Source: Seonamhaeicola maritimus
Lineage (GTDB): Bacteria; Bacteroidota; Bacteroidia; Flavobacteriales; Flavobacteriaceae
Direction of reading: 5' to 3'
Length of the DNA: 64,000 nt
Assembly: GCF_008056315.1 (NCBI RefSeq)
Contig: NZ_VRKQ01000008.1
Location: 496,001-560,000 of the forward strand
The notes below the pieces were generated by a model that was given only the letters and a program-made list of their open reading frames with translations, was not told the origin of the DNA and made no database searches. Of this stretch, positions 18,358 through 29,238 are shown piece after piece (the first letter of the stretch is position 1; each line of letters begins with the position of its first letter). Position numbers and translations under genes: made by a program.

Positions 18358-18387
18358 GGTATAAACCAACTTAAGTAATAACGTTTT

Positions 18388-18422
18388 TTTGTAAAAATAT
18401 GCACATAAAAAACATATTTTTG
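18388..18422 (+). promoter_or_regulatory. Predicted promoter of rsmG
   Basis: TTTG (18388-18391), 23-base spacer, TATTTTTG (18415-18422). Leader about 45 bases to the rsmG ATG. Confidence 0.45.
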
Positions 18423-18474
18423 TTGAAAATTTAACAGAATTGTTTCTTACAATTTTTTAAAATAAACTGAACTG

Positions 18475-19104
18475 ATGGAGCTCATCTTAAAATATTTCCC
18501 AAATTTAACTGAAGATCAGATTTCAAAATTTGAAAAGTTAGAAGGTTTATATCAAGATTGGAATTTAAAGATTAACGTGGTATCAAGAAAGGATATTGAT
18601 GAACTTTATTTACGTCACGTACTGCATTCTTTGGCAATATCTAAGTTGATTACTTTTAAAAATGGCACAAAAATAATGGATGTGGGTACAGGTGGTGGTT
18701 TTCCTGGAATTCCACTAGCCATTATGTTTCCAGAGTGTACTTTCCATTTAGTGGATAGTATTGCAAAAAAGTTAAAAGTAGTAAATGAAGTGGTTGATGG
18801 ATTGGGATTAATTAATGTTAAGACTACCCATAGTAGGGTTGAAGAAATTAATGATACTTATGATTTTATTATAAGTAGAGCAGTTGCCGCAATGCCTACT
18901 TTTGTACATTGGATAAAAGGGAAAATTGCTAAAAAACAGAATCACGATTTAAAGAATGGTATTCTTTATCTTAAAGGAGGGGATTTAAAAGAAGAACTTG
19001 AAGGTTATACTACGGCAACCATCCATAATTTATCAGATTATTATTCAGAGGACTTTTTCGAAACCAAGAAATTAGTGCACTTACCTCAAAAGTTTAAAGG
19101 TTAA
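18475..19104 (+). CDS. rsmG: 16S rRNA (guanine(527)-N7)-methyltransferase RsmG
   Basis: Methylates G527 of 16S rRNA in the decoding region; loss gives low-level streptomycin resistance in other bacteria. 209 residues with family landmarks NVVSRKDIDELYLRHVLHSL, the SAM motif IMDVGTGGGFPGIPLAI, HLVDSIAKKLKVVNEV and FIISRAVAAMPTFV. Divergent from the desaturase gene, alone on its strand. Confidence 0.95.
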   Translation: MELILKYFPNLTEDQISKFEKLEGLYQDWNLKINVVSRKDIDELYLRHVLHSLAISKLITFKNGTKIMDVGTGGGFPGIPLAIMFPECTFHLVDSIAKKLKVVNEVVDGLGLINVKTTHSRVEEINDTYDFIISRAVAAMPTFVHWIKGKIAKKQNHDLKNGILYLKGGDLKEELEGYTTATIHNLSDYYSEDFFETKKLVHLPQKFKG

Positions 19105-19219
19105 TTATTAGTCTGATTTAATTTTTATCTTAAAAACCCGATAAACGGTCTAGTCCTACTTTTTTTTATATAAAAACAAGAGAAAAACTTGTTGATTCAA
19201 TAAATTACACTACTTTTAT

Positions 19220-19241
19220 CGATGAAAAATGCATTTCATCG
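19220..19241. promoter_or_regulatory. Perfect hairpin upstream of the large surface-protein gene
   Basis: CGATGAAA-aatgca-TTTCATCG, 8-bp perfect arms, 56 bases before the start codon and preceded by TACTTTTA, which is one base off a -7 box. TGTTTTTTG follows, so it could be a weak terminator of rsmG, a leader hairpin or an operator for the gene at 19297. Confidence 0.4.
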
Positions 19242-19296
19242 TGTTTTTTGTAAATTGCTAATCTCTCCCAAATTTAATAATTAAATAAATTTTTAA

Positions 19297-22200
19297 ATGA
19301 GACTAGCCCTATCCCTCCAATTTTTCCTACGGAACATTACTGTCGTTTTTTTATTAACCGTACTAAGTGTAAATTCCCAAAATATACAAATAGATATTAT
19401 TGGAGGATCTGTTGTATCACAAAGTTCTACAGTTTCTATAACTGCTGGTAATGCTATTAGTTTTAGAATTACAACAACCGCAAGTAGTTGTGCCAATTTA
19501 AGAGTTCAGGATATTACATTGACCAATAATACAGACTTTTCTATTGCTCATAGCGGTCTTCCTCAGAATATAAAACCTTCACATTGTAGAAATGGTACAA
19601 AATTTATGGATTTTACTGTAACAAACATCAGCGGTATTTGTGGTGCTTCTACAGATGTGACGGTTGCTAGTAATAGTGATCCAGATTTTTTGTTTACCTT
19701 TTCTATTAATGGATCCCCCGAGATTAATGTTTTAGGAGGTAGCCCTTCTGCAGATATTATTCATGCTAGTTCTACAACATCTTCCGTTAACGGAACCTAT
19801 TTTGGTGTAATTGAAGAAGGGGTTTCAGAAACGCGATATTATATTATTGCTAATACAGGTAGTTGTCCATTAGATATTACTGGGGTTTCAAGTTCACAAA
19901 CTGAATTTGTTGTACCATCGTATGTGTTGCTTCCAAATTATACACCGTCTCCATTTACTACCAGTGTTGATGCTGGTTCTTATGTAATCTTGCCAGTTGT
20001 TTTTACAGCGCCATTGGCTGGCTCAGGAACATACACCTCTACTATAAGTGTTTCTAATTCAGATAATACCACTTTTACTTTTGATGTAAGTGCAGAAATG
20101 TTCAATTTTAATATTCCTGGACCAGGTGGGGTTACGGCAGATTTTAGATTATGGTTAAAATCTACTAGGGGAATTACAACTTCTGGGAATAATGTAACAG
20201 ATTGGTTAGATTTAGGTTCAAACGGTAAGGATGCTACAACGGTTTCTGGAAAAGAACCTACTTATGCTGATTCAGTTACCGATAATATTAATTTTAATCC
20301 TGTTGTTAAGTTTGAGAATGATGGAGGCTCAATAGAGCAATATATGTATAATGCCTCTAATGGTTTTTATAGTCAGGATATCTTTATTGTTATGATTCCA
20401 AACTCAACCATGACGAGTTCAACTTCAAGAAGTACAATTTTTGCCGGTGTGTCTTCAGGTAATACGGGAGATGAAACGGGAGTTGGTTTTGGAGATTATT
20501 CATCTCGTTTTACTAACGAAACACTTTCATACAATCAAGATATTCCTTCGCCATCCTTTTCTTATAATGGTGAAGCAGAAATTAGTACTACCTACTCAAA
20601 TGCAGGAATTATTAATATTAGGAATAATGCTTCTAGTTCTCCAACAGGACAAGATATCTTATATAATTCTAGTGTATTAACAACATCTTCTATTAATGAT
20701 ATAGCTTTTGCTAATGTAGGTTGGATAAATACGACCCCTGATCCAGACGTGGTTTATGGTACGGAGTATTGGATTGGGAGAAATTATGATGTGCAAGGAA
20801 GTTTAAATGGACGCGTTGCAGAAATTTTCACTTTTGCAGAAAGTGTAACAGATACTGATAGACAGAAAATAGAATCTTATTTAGCTATTAAATACGGAAT
20901 AACACTAGGCGCATCAACAGAGGCTCAAAAGGACTATGTTAATTCATTTGGAACTTCTGTCTGGGATTTTACAACTAATTCTGGTTATAACCACCATGTC
21001 GCTGGAATTGGAAGAGATTCTATTTCAGATTTAAATCAGAAACAATCAAAAACCATAAATACTTCTAATGAAGTAACAATAGGTTTAAATGGTATATTTA
21101 GTACTAATAGTGCCAATATAAATGAATTTGTTGAAGACGGAGATTTTTTAGTTTGGGGGAGTAATAATGATTCTTATTCAGGATCCAATACAAATACAAT
21201 AACTATTGCTTCTGGTATAACAACATCCATAACTAGAATAGACAGAAAATGGAAAATTGTTGAATCTAAAGAAGATGCTAATGGTGATGTGGGTAATGTT
21301 TATTTGTCCATACCTTCTGATACCTTTAGCGGGTTCGCTTTGGATGTAGATGAGGAATATGCACTTATTGTAGCTGATAATGCCAATTTTGCCAATGGAG
21401 ATATTATTGATGTAATTCCTCTAAAATCAGATGGTGGTTCTAATCTTCAAACCTGGTATGATTTTGATGGGACTAAGTTTTTTACGTTTGGAAAAGTCGC
21501 TAAACTTGAAGAAGATCAAGCTGTAAGTATTGCCACAGGAGATTATTTGGTAGGTGAGTATGCTTTAAACCTAAATATAAATGACTTTACAATTTCAGCC
21601 TGGGTAAAGGCAGATAATACTCAAACTAGTACGAGAACCATTATGGCAAAAGGAACTAAACTTCAGTTAAGGCTTAATAGTTCCCATCAAATAGAAGTAA
21701 TGGTTGATGATGATGTTACACCAAGATTTACTTCTTCAATGGTTTTAAATGACAACAAATGGCATCAGGTAAGTTTTGTGTATAATAGTGGTTCTATATT
21801 TTTATATGTAGACGGGGTATTGGATAAATCTGAACAAAATGTTAGTGCTCCTTCTCCAAATTATAATAGATTTTCGGTTGGCGCGGTTTATATTGATAAG
21901 GGAAATATTATTAATCCATTCCTAGGTGAAATAGACGAGATTTATGTTTGGGATCAGGGGTTAACAGAGTCTCAAGTACGTTATTTAATGAATCAGGAAA
22001 TAGAAAAGGGTACAGGCGATTTTGTATCTGGAAAAATGCTTCCTCAAGATGCATCTTGTAATGAGGTGGCAATTATTCCTTGGAGTAAACTAAAAGCGTA
22101 TTATGACTTTAATGTATTCTATGGGTCGACTGTTGAAGGAATGACTGACGACAGGAACTTTTTAAGATTAAAGTATTTAGATAAAGACAAAACTCTAGTT

Positions 22201-24216
22201 GAAGATCAAAGTATTCCTGTGCCTTATATATCTACTGCCAGTGGAGAATGGGGTAGTTCTAGTACATGGGCAAATAGTACTGACGTCGTAGCTCCAAATT
22301 CACTAAGCTTGGATGGTAGTACATATGTTGATTGGAATATTGTTGAAATAGGGCATGATATCACTTCTGGCGATAAGGATATAACCGTTTTAGGTTTAAC
22401 ACAAACTGGAGGCAAGCTTACTATTCAGGATCCCGTGATAACTGCTCCTATAGAAGATAATGATGGTCAAAGTCTTCGTGTTACTCATTATTTGGAAATT
22501 GATGGGGTTATTGACCTAGTTGGAGAGTCCCAATTAATACAAGATGAAGGAAGTATTGTAGATACTGATAGTGGCGGGTATATTGAGCGCGATCAACAAG
22601 GTACAGCCAATGCTTTTAACTATAATTATTGGTCGTCATCTGTTGGCCCAATAAGCGGAAATACTGGAACAAGGGGAACGGGCGTTTCAAGATCGAATTC
22701 TAATTTTACTATTTCAGGTGTTTTAATGGATGGTACTGATTCTGAAACATATCAAAGCGTTCTGTTCAACAGTAGTTATACCGCGGCCGATTCCGATACG
22801 CCATCAACACCACGTGTAATTAGTTCTTATTGGTTATATAAATTTTATGGGGCTCCAGATGATATGAGTTCATGGGCTTCTTTAAATCAGAATTCTGAAC
22901 TTCTTCCAGGAGAGGGGTATACCATGAAAGGGACTTCGGGATCTATTGCAATAAGTAGTGAACAGAACTATGTGTTTAAGGGGTTGCCTAATAATGGAGA
23001 TATTACATTAGAGTTAGACAAATCATCAGGTGATGTAGAAAGACTCATAGGAAACCCTTACCCCTCAGCAATTGATGCAGACGAGTTTATACTTGATAAT
23101 ATTAAAACAACCGAAACCATAAATGGAGAAACCGGAAGAAACTCAGCAAATGTAATTAACGGTGCCTTGTACTTTTGGCACCACTTTGGAGATGTAGATT
23201 CTCATTATATGTCAGATTATATTGGAGGTTATGCAACTTACACATTAATGGGAGGCACAGAGGCTTATTCTACCCATAATCTTATTGATAACTCATCACC
23301 GGAAGTTGGTGGGGGTAAAATTCCTGAAAAGTATATACCTGTAGGTCAAGGTTTTTTTGTTAGTACTGAACTGCCATCTGGAATTAGCGGTACAACGTCT
23401 GCTGTAGATGGAGGAACCATTGTGTTTAAAAACAGTCAGCGTGTTTTTGTGCGTGAAGGGTTTACTGGGATTAATGATGGTTCAATGTTTTTTAAATCTG
23501 CTGGTAAGGCAAAAGCTGCTGTTTCAAATGTTGATAAAGATAAAAGGTCCAAAATAAGATTAGAATTTCTATCGGCAACCGGTTTTAAAAGGCAATTACT
23601 AATTGGAGCTGATGAAAAAGCTTCTGATGATTTTAATTTCGGCTATGATGCACCAATGGCAGATGTTAATAAGGATGATATGTACTGGCTATTGAATGAA
23701 GAAGAGTTTGTGATACAAGGTGTATCAAGCTTTAATAAGTCAAAAGAGTTTGATCTTGGTATCAACTTGAGTCAAGATGGGTTAATTTCCATTAAAGTTG
23801 ATGGTACAGAAAACCTAGATTCAAGTATGGATATGTTTATTCTTGATACTGAAACAAACCAGACATTTTTAATAAATGAAACCTCTTTTGATATAGCTTT
23901 AACTGCAGGAATTTACAATAATAGGTTTAAATTAGTATTTCAACCAAGTGAGCAAGTTGTAAAAAGTGATGAAGATGTAAATGATGATGTTTTGGCTACG
24001 TTCTATTATGCAAATACTTCAGAACTGAAGGTTTTAAGTAAAACAAACGAATATCAAATAAAAGATGTTAATTTATATAATTTTGACGGACTAAAGGTGG
24101 AATATATTATAACTGAAGCTACACCATCTACATTTACATTAAAAGTAGGTTCAGGGGTTTATATTCTCAATGTTTCAACCGAAAACGGTGTGATTAGTAA
24201 GATAATTGCTCTTTAA
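19297..24216 (+). CDS. Large secreted multidomain surface protein (probable T9SS substrate)
   Basis: 1639 residues with a Sec signal peptide (residues 1-28, ending VNSQ). Regions in order: a repeat-type beta domain of choice-of-anchor D kind (~135-270, YFGVIEEGVSETRYYIIANTG); a domain opening FRLWLKSTRGI and closing DRQKIESYLAIKYGITLG (~280-545), found in many flavobacterial surface proteins; a concanavalin/LamG domain (~755-900, FTISAWVKA...WHQVSFVYNSGS...YVDGVLD); a region with LIGNPYPSAIDADEF (~1250); and a C-terminal ~75-residue module ending GVYILNVSTENGVISK, like a diverged type A T9SS sorting domain. No catalytic domain seen; likely an adhesin or carbohydrate-binding protein. Confidence 0.8.
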   Translation: MRLALSLQFFLRNITVVFLLTVLSVNSQNIQIDIIGGSVVSQSSTVSITAGNAISFRITTTASSCANLRVQDITLTNNTDFSIAHSGLPQNIKPSHCRNGTKFMDFTVTNISGICGASTDVTVASNSDPDFLFTFSINGSPEINVLGGSPSADIIHASSTTSSVNGTYFGVIEEGVSETRYYIIANTGSCPLDITGVSSSQTEFVVPSYVLLPNYTPSPFTTSVDAGSYVILPVVFTAPLAGSGTYTSTISVSNSDNTTFTFDVSAEMFNFNIPGPGGVTADFRLWLKSTRGITTSGNNVTDWLDLGSNGKDATTVSGKEPTYADSVTDNINFNPVVKFENDGGSIEQYMYNASNGFYSQDIFIVMIPNSTMTSSTSRSTIFAGVSSGNTGDETGVGFGDYSSRFTNETLSYNQDIPSPSFSYNGEAEISTTYSNAGIINIRNNASSSPTGQDILYNSSVLTTSSINDIAFANVGWINTTPDPDVVYGTEYWIGRNYDVQGSLNGRVAEIFTFAESVTDTDRQKIESYLAIKYGITLGASTEAQKDYVNSFGTSVWDFTTNSGYNHHVAGIGRDSISDLNQKQSKTINTSNEVTIGLNGIFSTNSANINEFVEDGDFLVWGSNNDSYSGSNTNTITIASGITTSITRIDRKWKIVESKEDANGDVGNVYLSIPSDTFSGFALDVDEEYALIVADNANFANGDIIDVIPLKSDGGSNLQTWYDFDGTKFFTFGKVAKLEEDQAVSIATGDYLVGEYALNLNINDFTISAWVKADNTQTSTRTIMAKGTKLQLRLNSSHQIEVMVDDDVTPRFTSSMVLNDNKWHQVSFVYNSGSIFLYVDGVLDKSEQNVSAPSPNYNRFSVGAVYIDKGNIINPFLGEIDEIYVWDQGLTESQVRYLMNQEIEKGTGDFVSGKMLPQDASCNEVAIIPWSKLKAYYDFNVFYGSTVEGMTDDRNFLRLKYLDKDKTLVEDQSIPVPYISTASGEWGSSSTWANSTDVVAPNSLSLDGSTYVDWNIVEIGHDITSGDKDITVLGLTQTGGKLTIQDPVITAPIEDNDGQSLRVTHYLEIDGVIDLVGESQLIQDEGSIVDTDSGGYIERDQQGTANAFNYNYWSSSVGPISGNTGTRGTGVSRSNSNFTISGVLMDGTDSETYQSVLFNSSYTAADSDTPSTPRVISSYWLYKFYGAPDDMSSWASLNQNSELLPGEGYTMKGTSGSIAISSEQNYVFKGLPNNGDITLELDKSSGDVERLIGNPYPSAIDADEFILDNIKTTETINGETGRNSANVINGALYFWHHFGDVDSHYMSDYIGGYATYTLMGGTEAYSTHNLIDNSSPEVGGGKIPEKYIPVGQGFFVSTELPSGISGTTSAVDGGTIVFKNSQRVFVREGFTGINDGSMFFKSAGKAKAAVSNVDKDKRSKIRLEFLSATGFKRQLLIGADEKASDDFNFGYDAPMADVNKDDMYWLLNEEEFVIQGVSSFNKSKEFDLGINLSQDGLISIKVDGTENLDSSMDMFILDTETNQTFLINETSFDIALTAGIYNNRFKLVFQPSEQVVKSDEDVNDDVLATFYYANTSELKVLSKTNEYQIKDVNLYNFDGLKVEYIITEATPSTFTLKVGSGVYILNVSTENGVISKIIAL

Positions 24217-24225
24217 AAAAGGCTA

Positions 24226-25182
24226 TTATAGTTTAGAAATTTCATTAAGGTTGTTTACAAAGAAATAGTACTGACTCTGGTGCCAATACGTGTTTTCATA
24301 TTGCTCAGAACCATTTGAAGTATTATCGAGATTAAGAATCCCTTTTGCCTTTTGTAAATGAAGTTTAGCATTTTTATAATCTTTCATTTTAAAGTAAGTG
24401 AATGCAAGACCAAAGTGGGCATCAAAGTCCATAGAATCTAATTCCAAAGCATTCGAGAAATCTTGAATGGCTTTATCATACTTTCCTAAAAGTAAATGAG
24501 AAGCTCCTCTGTAAAAATGAGCAAACGTATTATTACTATTTAAGCGTAATGATTTGGTGAGGTCCTGATTAGCCTTGGCATAATAATTTATGTCCATTAG
24601 AAATACACCTCTATTGTAGTAGGTGTTGGCATCTGGAGAAATTATAACGGCTAAAGTATAATCTGCTAAAGCTTTTTTGTAGTCTTTTAGTTCTTTGTAG
24701 CAAGATGCTCTAAGTAAATATACTTTAGAGAAATCTGGTGCAATTTTCAAAACTTTGTTAAAATCTTCAATAGCTCCTTTATAATCTTCTAAATCAAATT
24801 TAACACATGCTAAACTAAACAGGGCATCAATGAAATTAGGGTCTAGTTCATAGGCTTTAGCATAATCAAATTTGGCACCCTCAAGATTCTTTAGGCTAAA
24901 TCTTGAATTCCCTCTGTTAAAATAGGAGTCTGCGTCTGGATTAGTTATAATTATTTTAGAATAATCAACAATAGCTCCACTATAGTCTCCGAGTTCATTC
25001 TTTGCGAGGGCTCTGTAAAAGTAAGCGTCTAGGTGGTTTGGTTCTAAAGCAATAGCTTGATTGAGAAGATTAATTCTTTCTTCTATATCAACTGTTCTTA
25101 TTGCTTTTCGATAAAACTTATTGGCTTGACCAAAAGAAAGAATTGGTGAAATAATTATTAAAATGAGTAAAAGCTTTTTCAT
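24226..25182 (-). CDS. Secreted tetratricopeptide repeat protein
   Basis: 318 residues: signal peptide (MKKLLLILIIISPILSFGQ) then about eight tandem TPR units of ~34 residues (for example AYFYRALAKNELGDYSGAIV, DANTYYNRGVFLMDINYYAK, THFYRGASHLLLGKYDKAIQ read as FAHFYRGASHLLLGKYDKA). TPRs are protein-binding scaffolds; no catalytic domain. Predicted periplasmic. It ends 9 bases from the convergent surface-protein gene and has no visible terminator between them. Confidence 0.85.
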   Translation of the reverse strand: MKKLLLILIIISPILSFGQANKFYRKAIRTVDIEERINLLNQAIALEPNHLDAYFYRALAKNELGDYSGAIVDYSKIIITNPDADSYFNRGNSRFSLKNLEGAKFDYAKAYELDPNFIDALFSLACVKFDLEDYKGAIEDFNKVLKIAPDFSKVYLLRASCYKELKDYKKALADYTLAVIISPDANTYYNRGVFLMDINYYAKANQDLTKSLRLNSNNTFAHFYRGASHLLLGKYDKAIQDFSNALELDSMDFDAHFGLAFTYFKMKDYKNAKLHLQKAKGILNLDNTSNGSEQYENTYWHQSQYYFFVNNLNEISKL

Positions 25183-25253
25183 AAGTCAACCAAAACCACA
25201 AATAATATGCCGTAATTTTATTGGAAAGATAAATAAATTTTATTCAAAATATA

Positions 25254-25285
25254 AAAAGCAATTAGAAAATTCTAATTGCTTTTTT
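25254..25285 (-). terminator. Intrinsic terminator of pruA
   Basis: Long perfect stem AAAAGCAATTAGAA / TTCTAATTGCTTTT with T-runs on both strands, 21 bases after the pruA stop. Confidence 0.85.
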
Positions 25286-25305
25286 GATATATATTTAATT
25301 ATGTA

Positions 25306-26934
25306 CTATTCTCCTAAAAACGGATACCTATAATCAGAAGGCGTAACAAATGTTTCTTTAATCATTCTAGGTGAAACCCAACGCAATAAGTTTTGAGCAC
25401 TTCCAGCTTTGTCGTTAGTTCCTGAGGCTCTTGCACCTCCAAAAGGTTGTTGTCCAACAACAGCTCCTGTAGGTTTATCGTTAATATAGAAATTTCCGGC
25501 TGCATTTTGTAATGCCTCTGTAGCTTGAGTTGCTGCGTATCTGTCTGTAGAAAGAATAGCACCTGTCAAAGCATATTCGCTAGTCTCATCCACAAGCTTT
25601 AAAGTTTCAGCATAGGTATCATCTTCATAAACATAAATGGTGATAACAGGTCCAAATAATTCAGTACACATAGTAGTGTATTTAGGATTGGATGTTACAA
25701 TAACAGTCGGCTCAATAAAGTATCCTTTACTCTTATCATATCCGCCACCAACAAGAATTTCTGCATCGGTATCAGATTTAGCCTGATCAATATATTTAGC
25801 TAATTTATCAAAAGAACCTTCATGAATTACTGCAGTAATAAAGTTACTCATATCTTCAGGAGAGCCTATTTTAAAAGAGTTCACATCTTCAATCACATAA
25901 CTCTTAACATCTTTCCATAAACTTTCAGGAATATATGCTCTAGAAGCGGCACTACATTTTTGACCTTGGAACTCAAAAGCACCTCTTACAATAGCTGTTG
26001 CCACTTGTTTTGCATTCGCAGATTTATGAGCTACTATAAAATCTTTTCCTCCCGTTTCACCAACAATTCTTGGGTAAGTTTTATAGTTATGGATATTGTT
26101 TCCAATTTGTTTCCAAAGTTCTTTAAAGATGAATGTAGAACCAGTAAAATGTAAACCAGAAAAATCAGGACTTGCCATAACGGTATTGGTAATCATTACC
26201 GGATCTCCAAAAACAACATTTATAACACCGGCCGGAACACCAGCTTCTTTGAATACATCCATAATAACCTTAGCAGAATATATTTGGCTATCACTAGGTT
26301 TCCAAACCACTACATTACCCATTAATGCCATACAAGCAGGAAGATTACCCGCAATAGCAGTAAAGTTAAATGGTGTTACTGCATATGTAAATCCTTCTAA
26401 AGGTCTGTATTCAATTCGGTTCCATGCATCACTTGTGCTTTCAGGTTGTTCAGCATAAATATCTGTCATGAATTGCACGTTGAAACGTAAAAAATCTATC
26501 AATTCACAAGCCGAATCAATTTCTGCTTGGTGAATAGTTTTAGACTGTGCTATCATGGTAGCAGCATTAATCTTTGCTCTATAAGGGCCAGCTATTAATT
26601 CTGCAGCGCGTAAAAATATTCCAGCACGCTGTTCCCAAGGCATCTGAGACCATGATTTTCTAGCTTCTAAAGCGGTTGCAATGGCGTCATCAATATGAGC
26701 TTGTTCTGCTAAATGATAGGTGCCAACAACATGTTGATGATCGTGTGGTGGCGACATGGTTCTGGTATTTCCAGTTTCAACATCATTACCGTTTATATAT
26801 AAAGGCACATCTATTTTACTGTTAAACATGTCTTTGTAAGCTTGCAAAACTGCTTTACGCTCAGGAGATCCTGGAGCATAACCTTTTACGGGTTCATTAA
26901 CCGCAATTGGTACATTAAAAAAGCCTTTTCCCAT
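25306..26934 (-). CDS. pruA: L-glutamate gamma-semialdehyde dehydrogenase
   Basis: NAD-dependent oxidation of glutamate semialdehyde (pyrroline-5-carboxylate) to glutamate, the last step of proline and ornithine breakdown. 542 residues of the aldehyde dehydrogenase superfamily, single-function form (no proline dehydrogenase domain). Motifs: NFTAIAGNLPACMALMGN, GLHFTGSTFIFKELW, catalytic Glu in VGETGGKDFIVAHKSA, catalytic Cys in FQGQKCSAASRAYIP, and QQPFGGARASGTNDKAG. Its product step follows ornithine aminotransferase encoded 1 kb upstream; the 112-base gap before it suggests a separate promoter or weak coupling to the arginase operon. Confidence 0.95.
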   Translation of the reverse strand: MGKGFFNVPIAVNEPVKGYAPGSPERKAVLQAYKDMFNSKIDVPLYINGNDVETGNTRTMSPPHDHQHVVGTYHLAEQAHIDDAIATALEARKSWSQMPWEQRAGIFLRAAELIAGPYRAKINAATMIAQSKTIHQAEIDSACELIDFLRFNVQFMTDIYAEQPESTSDAWNRIEYRPLEGFTYAVTPFNFTAIAGNLPACMALMGNVVVWKPSDSQIYSAKVIMDVFKEAGVPAGVINVVFGDPVMITNTVMASPDFSGLHFTGSTFIFKELWKQIGNNIHNYKTYPRIVGETGGKDFIVAHKSANAKQVATAIVRGAFEFQGQKCSAASRAYIPESLWKDVKSYVIEDVNSFKIGSPEDMSNFITAVIHEGSFDKLAKYIDQAKSDTDAEILVGGGYDKSKGYFIEPTVIVTSNPKYTTMCTELFGPVITIYVYEDDTYAETLKLVDETSEYALTGAILSTDRYAATQATEALQNAAGNFYINDKPTGAVVGQQPFGGARASGTNDKAGSAQNLLRWVSPRMIKETFVTPSDYRYPFLGE

Positions 26935-27046
26935 AATTTGTCTGTTTTTAATAAAAAATATTCAGTGAATAGGCTGCAAATCTAAGAATATTTAAATGAT
27001 AATTTATGAGTTAATTGCATAAAATAGCGTTAATATTTCCATTTTA

Positions 27047-27994
27047 TTATGTTTTTTGCTTTAAAGTATAATCTAAAACACCAAAAGCAGTTTCAGCCAT
27101 TTTGTTTCCTTTGTTATCTAGCAGAGGATTTACCTCAGATACCTCAAGGCAAACAACTTTTTCGGTTCTTAAAAAGCCGGTAATAAGTTGTTTCGCTTCA
27201 TCTGGACTAAAACCAAATGATACTGGGGTCCCAGTGCCTTTAGATACAAAATCACAATCTAGACTATCAACATCAAATGTAATGTAGAATTTGTCACAAT
27301 TCCAGAGTCTTTCAATGGCTTCTTTAATACATGTGCTTATTCCTCTAAACCTAACTTCTGGAACGGTATAGTTTTTAATATTTAATCTTTTAATAAGTAC
27401 ATCTTCTGCCTCTTCGGTATCTCGAACCCCAAAAAATATTAAATCTTCTGGCTCGAATTTCGGAAAATTGGTACCTAAGTTTTTCAGCTTATTCCAATAG
27501 CTGATAGTTTCGTCATTTGGTCTATTATTTTGCATTTCAGTGTTATCTTGATGCAAGGCTGCGGCCAAAGGCATGCCATGAATGTTTCCTGATGGAGTAG
27601 TGTAGGGAGAATTCAAATCTGCATGAGCGTCTATCCAAATAACACCCAGACGAGACTTTGGCATAGCGGCTTTTATACCAGAAATGGAGCCTAAAGCCGA
27701 AGAATGGTCACCAGATAGTACTATAGGCGTTTCATTATTTAGTAAGGTCTCTTTTACAGCATCTGAAACACGTTGGCATTGTTCTTCAACAAATTTAATA
27801 CGTTTGGCAGAACTGGAATTTACTTTATTATAAATGGTTTCATTATGGGTTTTTACATCAACAAAAGGAATATGATTAAAAAAGTCATTATTCATGTTTA
27901 TTGCAGCAATTTCCATAGCATCAATTCCTAGGTCAGCTCCCCTCGTTCCAGCCCCAATGTCTGAACGGTTTTTTATTATTTTAATGTTTTTCAT
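27047..27994 (-). CDS. rocF: Arginase
   Basis: Mn-dependent ureohydrolase giving ornithine and urea from arginine. 315 residues. Metal ligands visible: SGDHS (His), DAHADLN (Asp/His/Asp) and [10 protein letters not shown] (Asp/Asp). The segment [15 protein letters not shown] after the second metal motif is the arginase form rather than the agmatinase form. Its ATG overlaps the ornithine aminotransferase stop by four bases (ATGA), implying translational coupling. No urease is visible in the window, so urea would be excreted or handled elsewhere. Related ureohydrolases act on other guanidino compounds, which I cannot exclude. Confidence 0.88.
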   Translation of the reverse strand: MKNIKIIKNRSDIGAGTRGADLGIDAMEIAAINMNNDFFNHIPFVDVKTHNETIYNKVNSSSAKRIKFVEEQCQRVSDAVKETLLNNETPIVLSGDHSSALGSISGIKAAMPKSRLGVIWIDAHADLNSPYTTPSGNIHGMPLAAALHQDNTEMQNNRPNDETISYWNKLKNLGTNFPKFEPEDLIFFGVRDTEEAEDVLIKRLNIKNYTVPEVRFRGISTCIKEAIERLWNCDKFYITFDVDSLDCDFVSKGTGTPVSFGFSPDEAKQLITGFLRTEKVVCLEVSEVNPLLDNKGNKMAETAFGVLDYTLKQKT

Positions 27995-29229
27995 GAGAAT
28001 GACATTAATGTGGTTTCAATAATTTCAATACATTCATCAAGCTGAGTTTTTGTTATCACCAAAGGTGGGGCAAACCTAATTTTGTTACCATGGGTGGGTT
28101 TAGCTAGTAATCCGTTCTCTTTTAATTTTAAACATATATCCCACGCAAGAGTTGACATTTCATCTGTATTTATAACAATTGCATTTAGTAATCCTTTGCC
28201 TCGGACTTCGGTCACAATATCTAAGGTTTCGACGGTTTTCTGCATCTTTTTTCTGAAAACCTTCCCTAGTACTAGTGCATTACTTTGAAGATTTTCATCA
28301 ATAATTACTTTAAGGGCAGCTTTTGCTACTGCACAAGCCAAAGGATTCCCTCCAAATGTGGAGCCATGTTGCCCGGGTTGTATGACTTTCATAATTTCGT
28401 TGCTGGCCAAGACTGCTGAAACCGGATATACTCCACCAGATATAGCTTTTCCTAAAATAAGTATGTCAGCTCTTACATTTTCATGGTCTATAGCAAGCAT
28501 TTTTCCAGTTCTGGCAATTCCCGTTTGAATTTCATCGGCTATGAACAAGACGTTATATTTTTGACATATTTTTTTAGCACCCGATAAATAGCCTTCGGAT
28601 GGAACAAAAACTCCAGCTTCCCCTTGAATTGGTTCTACAAGGAACCCAGAAATATTGGTGTTATTTTTTAGCACGTTTTCAAGTGCTTCTAAATTATTAT
28701 ATGGAATAGTAATAAAACCTGGAGTATAAGGTCCAAAATTATTACGAGCATTTCCATCTGTAGAAAATGAAGTTATCGTAGTTGTTCTACCGTGAAAATT
28801 GCCTTTACAAACAACAATTTCTGCACAATTATATGGAACTCTTTTTTTTTCATACGCCCATTTTCTGCAAATTTTAATGGCTGTTTCAACAGCTTCTGCT
28901 CCTGTATTCATAGGTAGAACTTTGTCAAAACCAAATAAAGATGTTATAAATTCCTCATAGTCTCCCAACTTACTATTAAAAAATGCTCTTGAAGACAAGG
29001 TGAGTTTTTGAGCTTGATGAATTAATGCATTTATTATTTTTGGGTGACAATGTCCTTGATTTACTGCAGAATATGCAGATAGAAAATCATAATATTTATT
29101 TCCTTCTGGATCCCAAACGAAAACACCTTCGCCTTTTTCAAAAACAATAGGTAACGGCTGGTAATTGTGTGCTCCGTATTGCGCTTCCTTTTTAATAAAT
29201 ACTTTAGATTTTATTAATACCTCTTGCAT
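27991..29229 (-). CDS. rocD: Ornithine aminotransferase
   Basis: PLP enzyme converting ornithine and 2-oxoglutarate to glutamate semialdehyde and glutamate. 412 residues of class III aminotransferase type: [50 protein letters not shown] (Asp contacting the cofactor), Schiff-base lysine in [16 protein letters not shown], and [14 protein letters not shown]. Near-canonical length for the bacterial RocD group. Fourth gene of the five-gene run; 9 bases after the permease stop. Confidence 0.94.
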   Translation of the reverse strand: MQEVLIKSKVFIKKEAQYGAHNYQPLPIVFEKGEGVFVWDPEGNKYYDFLSAYSAVNQGHCHPKIINALIHQAQKLTLSSRAFFNSKLGDYEEFITSLFGFDKVLPMNTGAEAVETAIKICRKWAYEKKRVPYNCAEIVVCKGNFHGRTTTITSFSTDGNARNNFGPYTPGFITIPYNNLEALENVLKNNTNISGFLVEPIQGEAGVFVPSEGYLSGAKKICQKYNVLFIADEIQTGIARTGKMLAIDHENVRADILILGKAISGGVYPVSAVLASNEIMKVIQPGQHGSTFGGNPLACAVAKAALKVIIDENLQSNALVLGKVFRKKMQKTVETLDIVTEVRGKGLLNAIVINTDEMSTLAWDICLKLKENGLLAKPTHGNKIRFAPPLVITKTQLDECIEIIETTLMSFS

Positions 29230-29238
29230 AATTTTAAA

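Noticed and set aside
22224-22415. Minus-strand frame within the surface protein gene
   Set aside because: Shadow; no start signal and no independent features.
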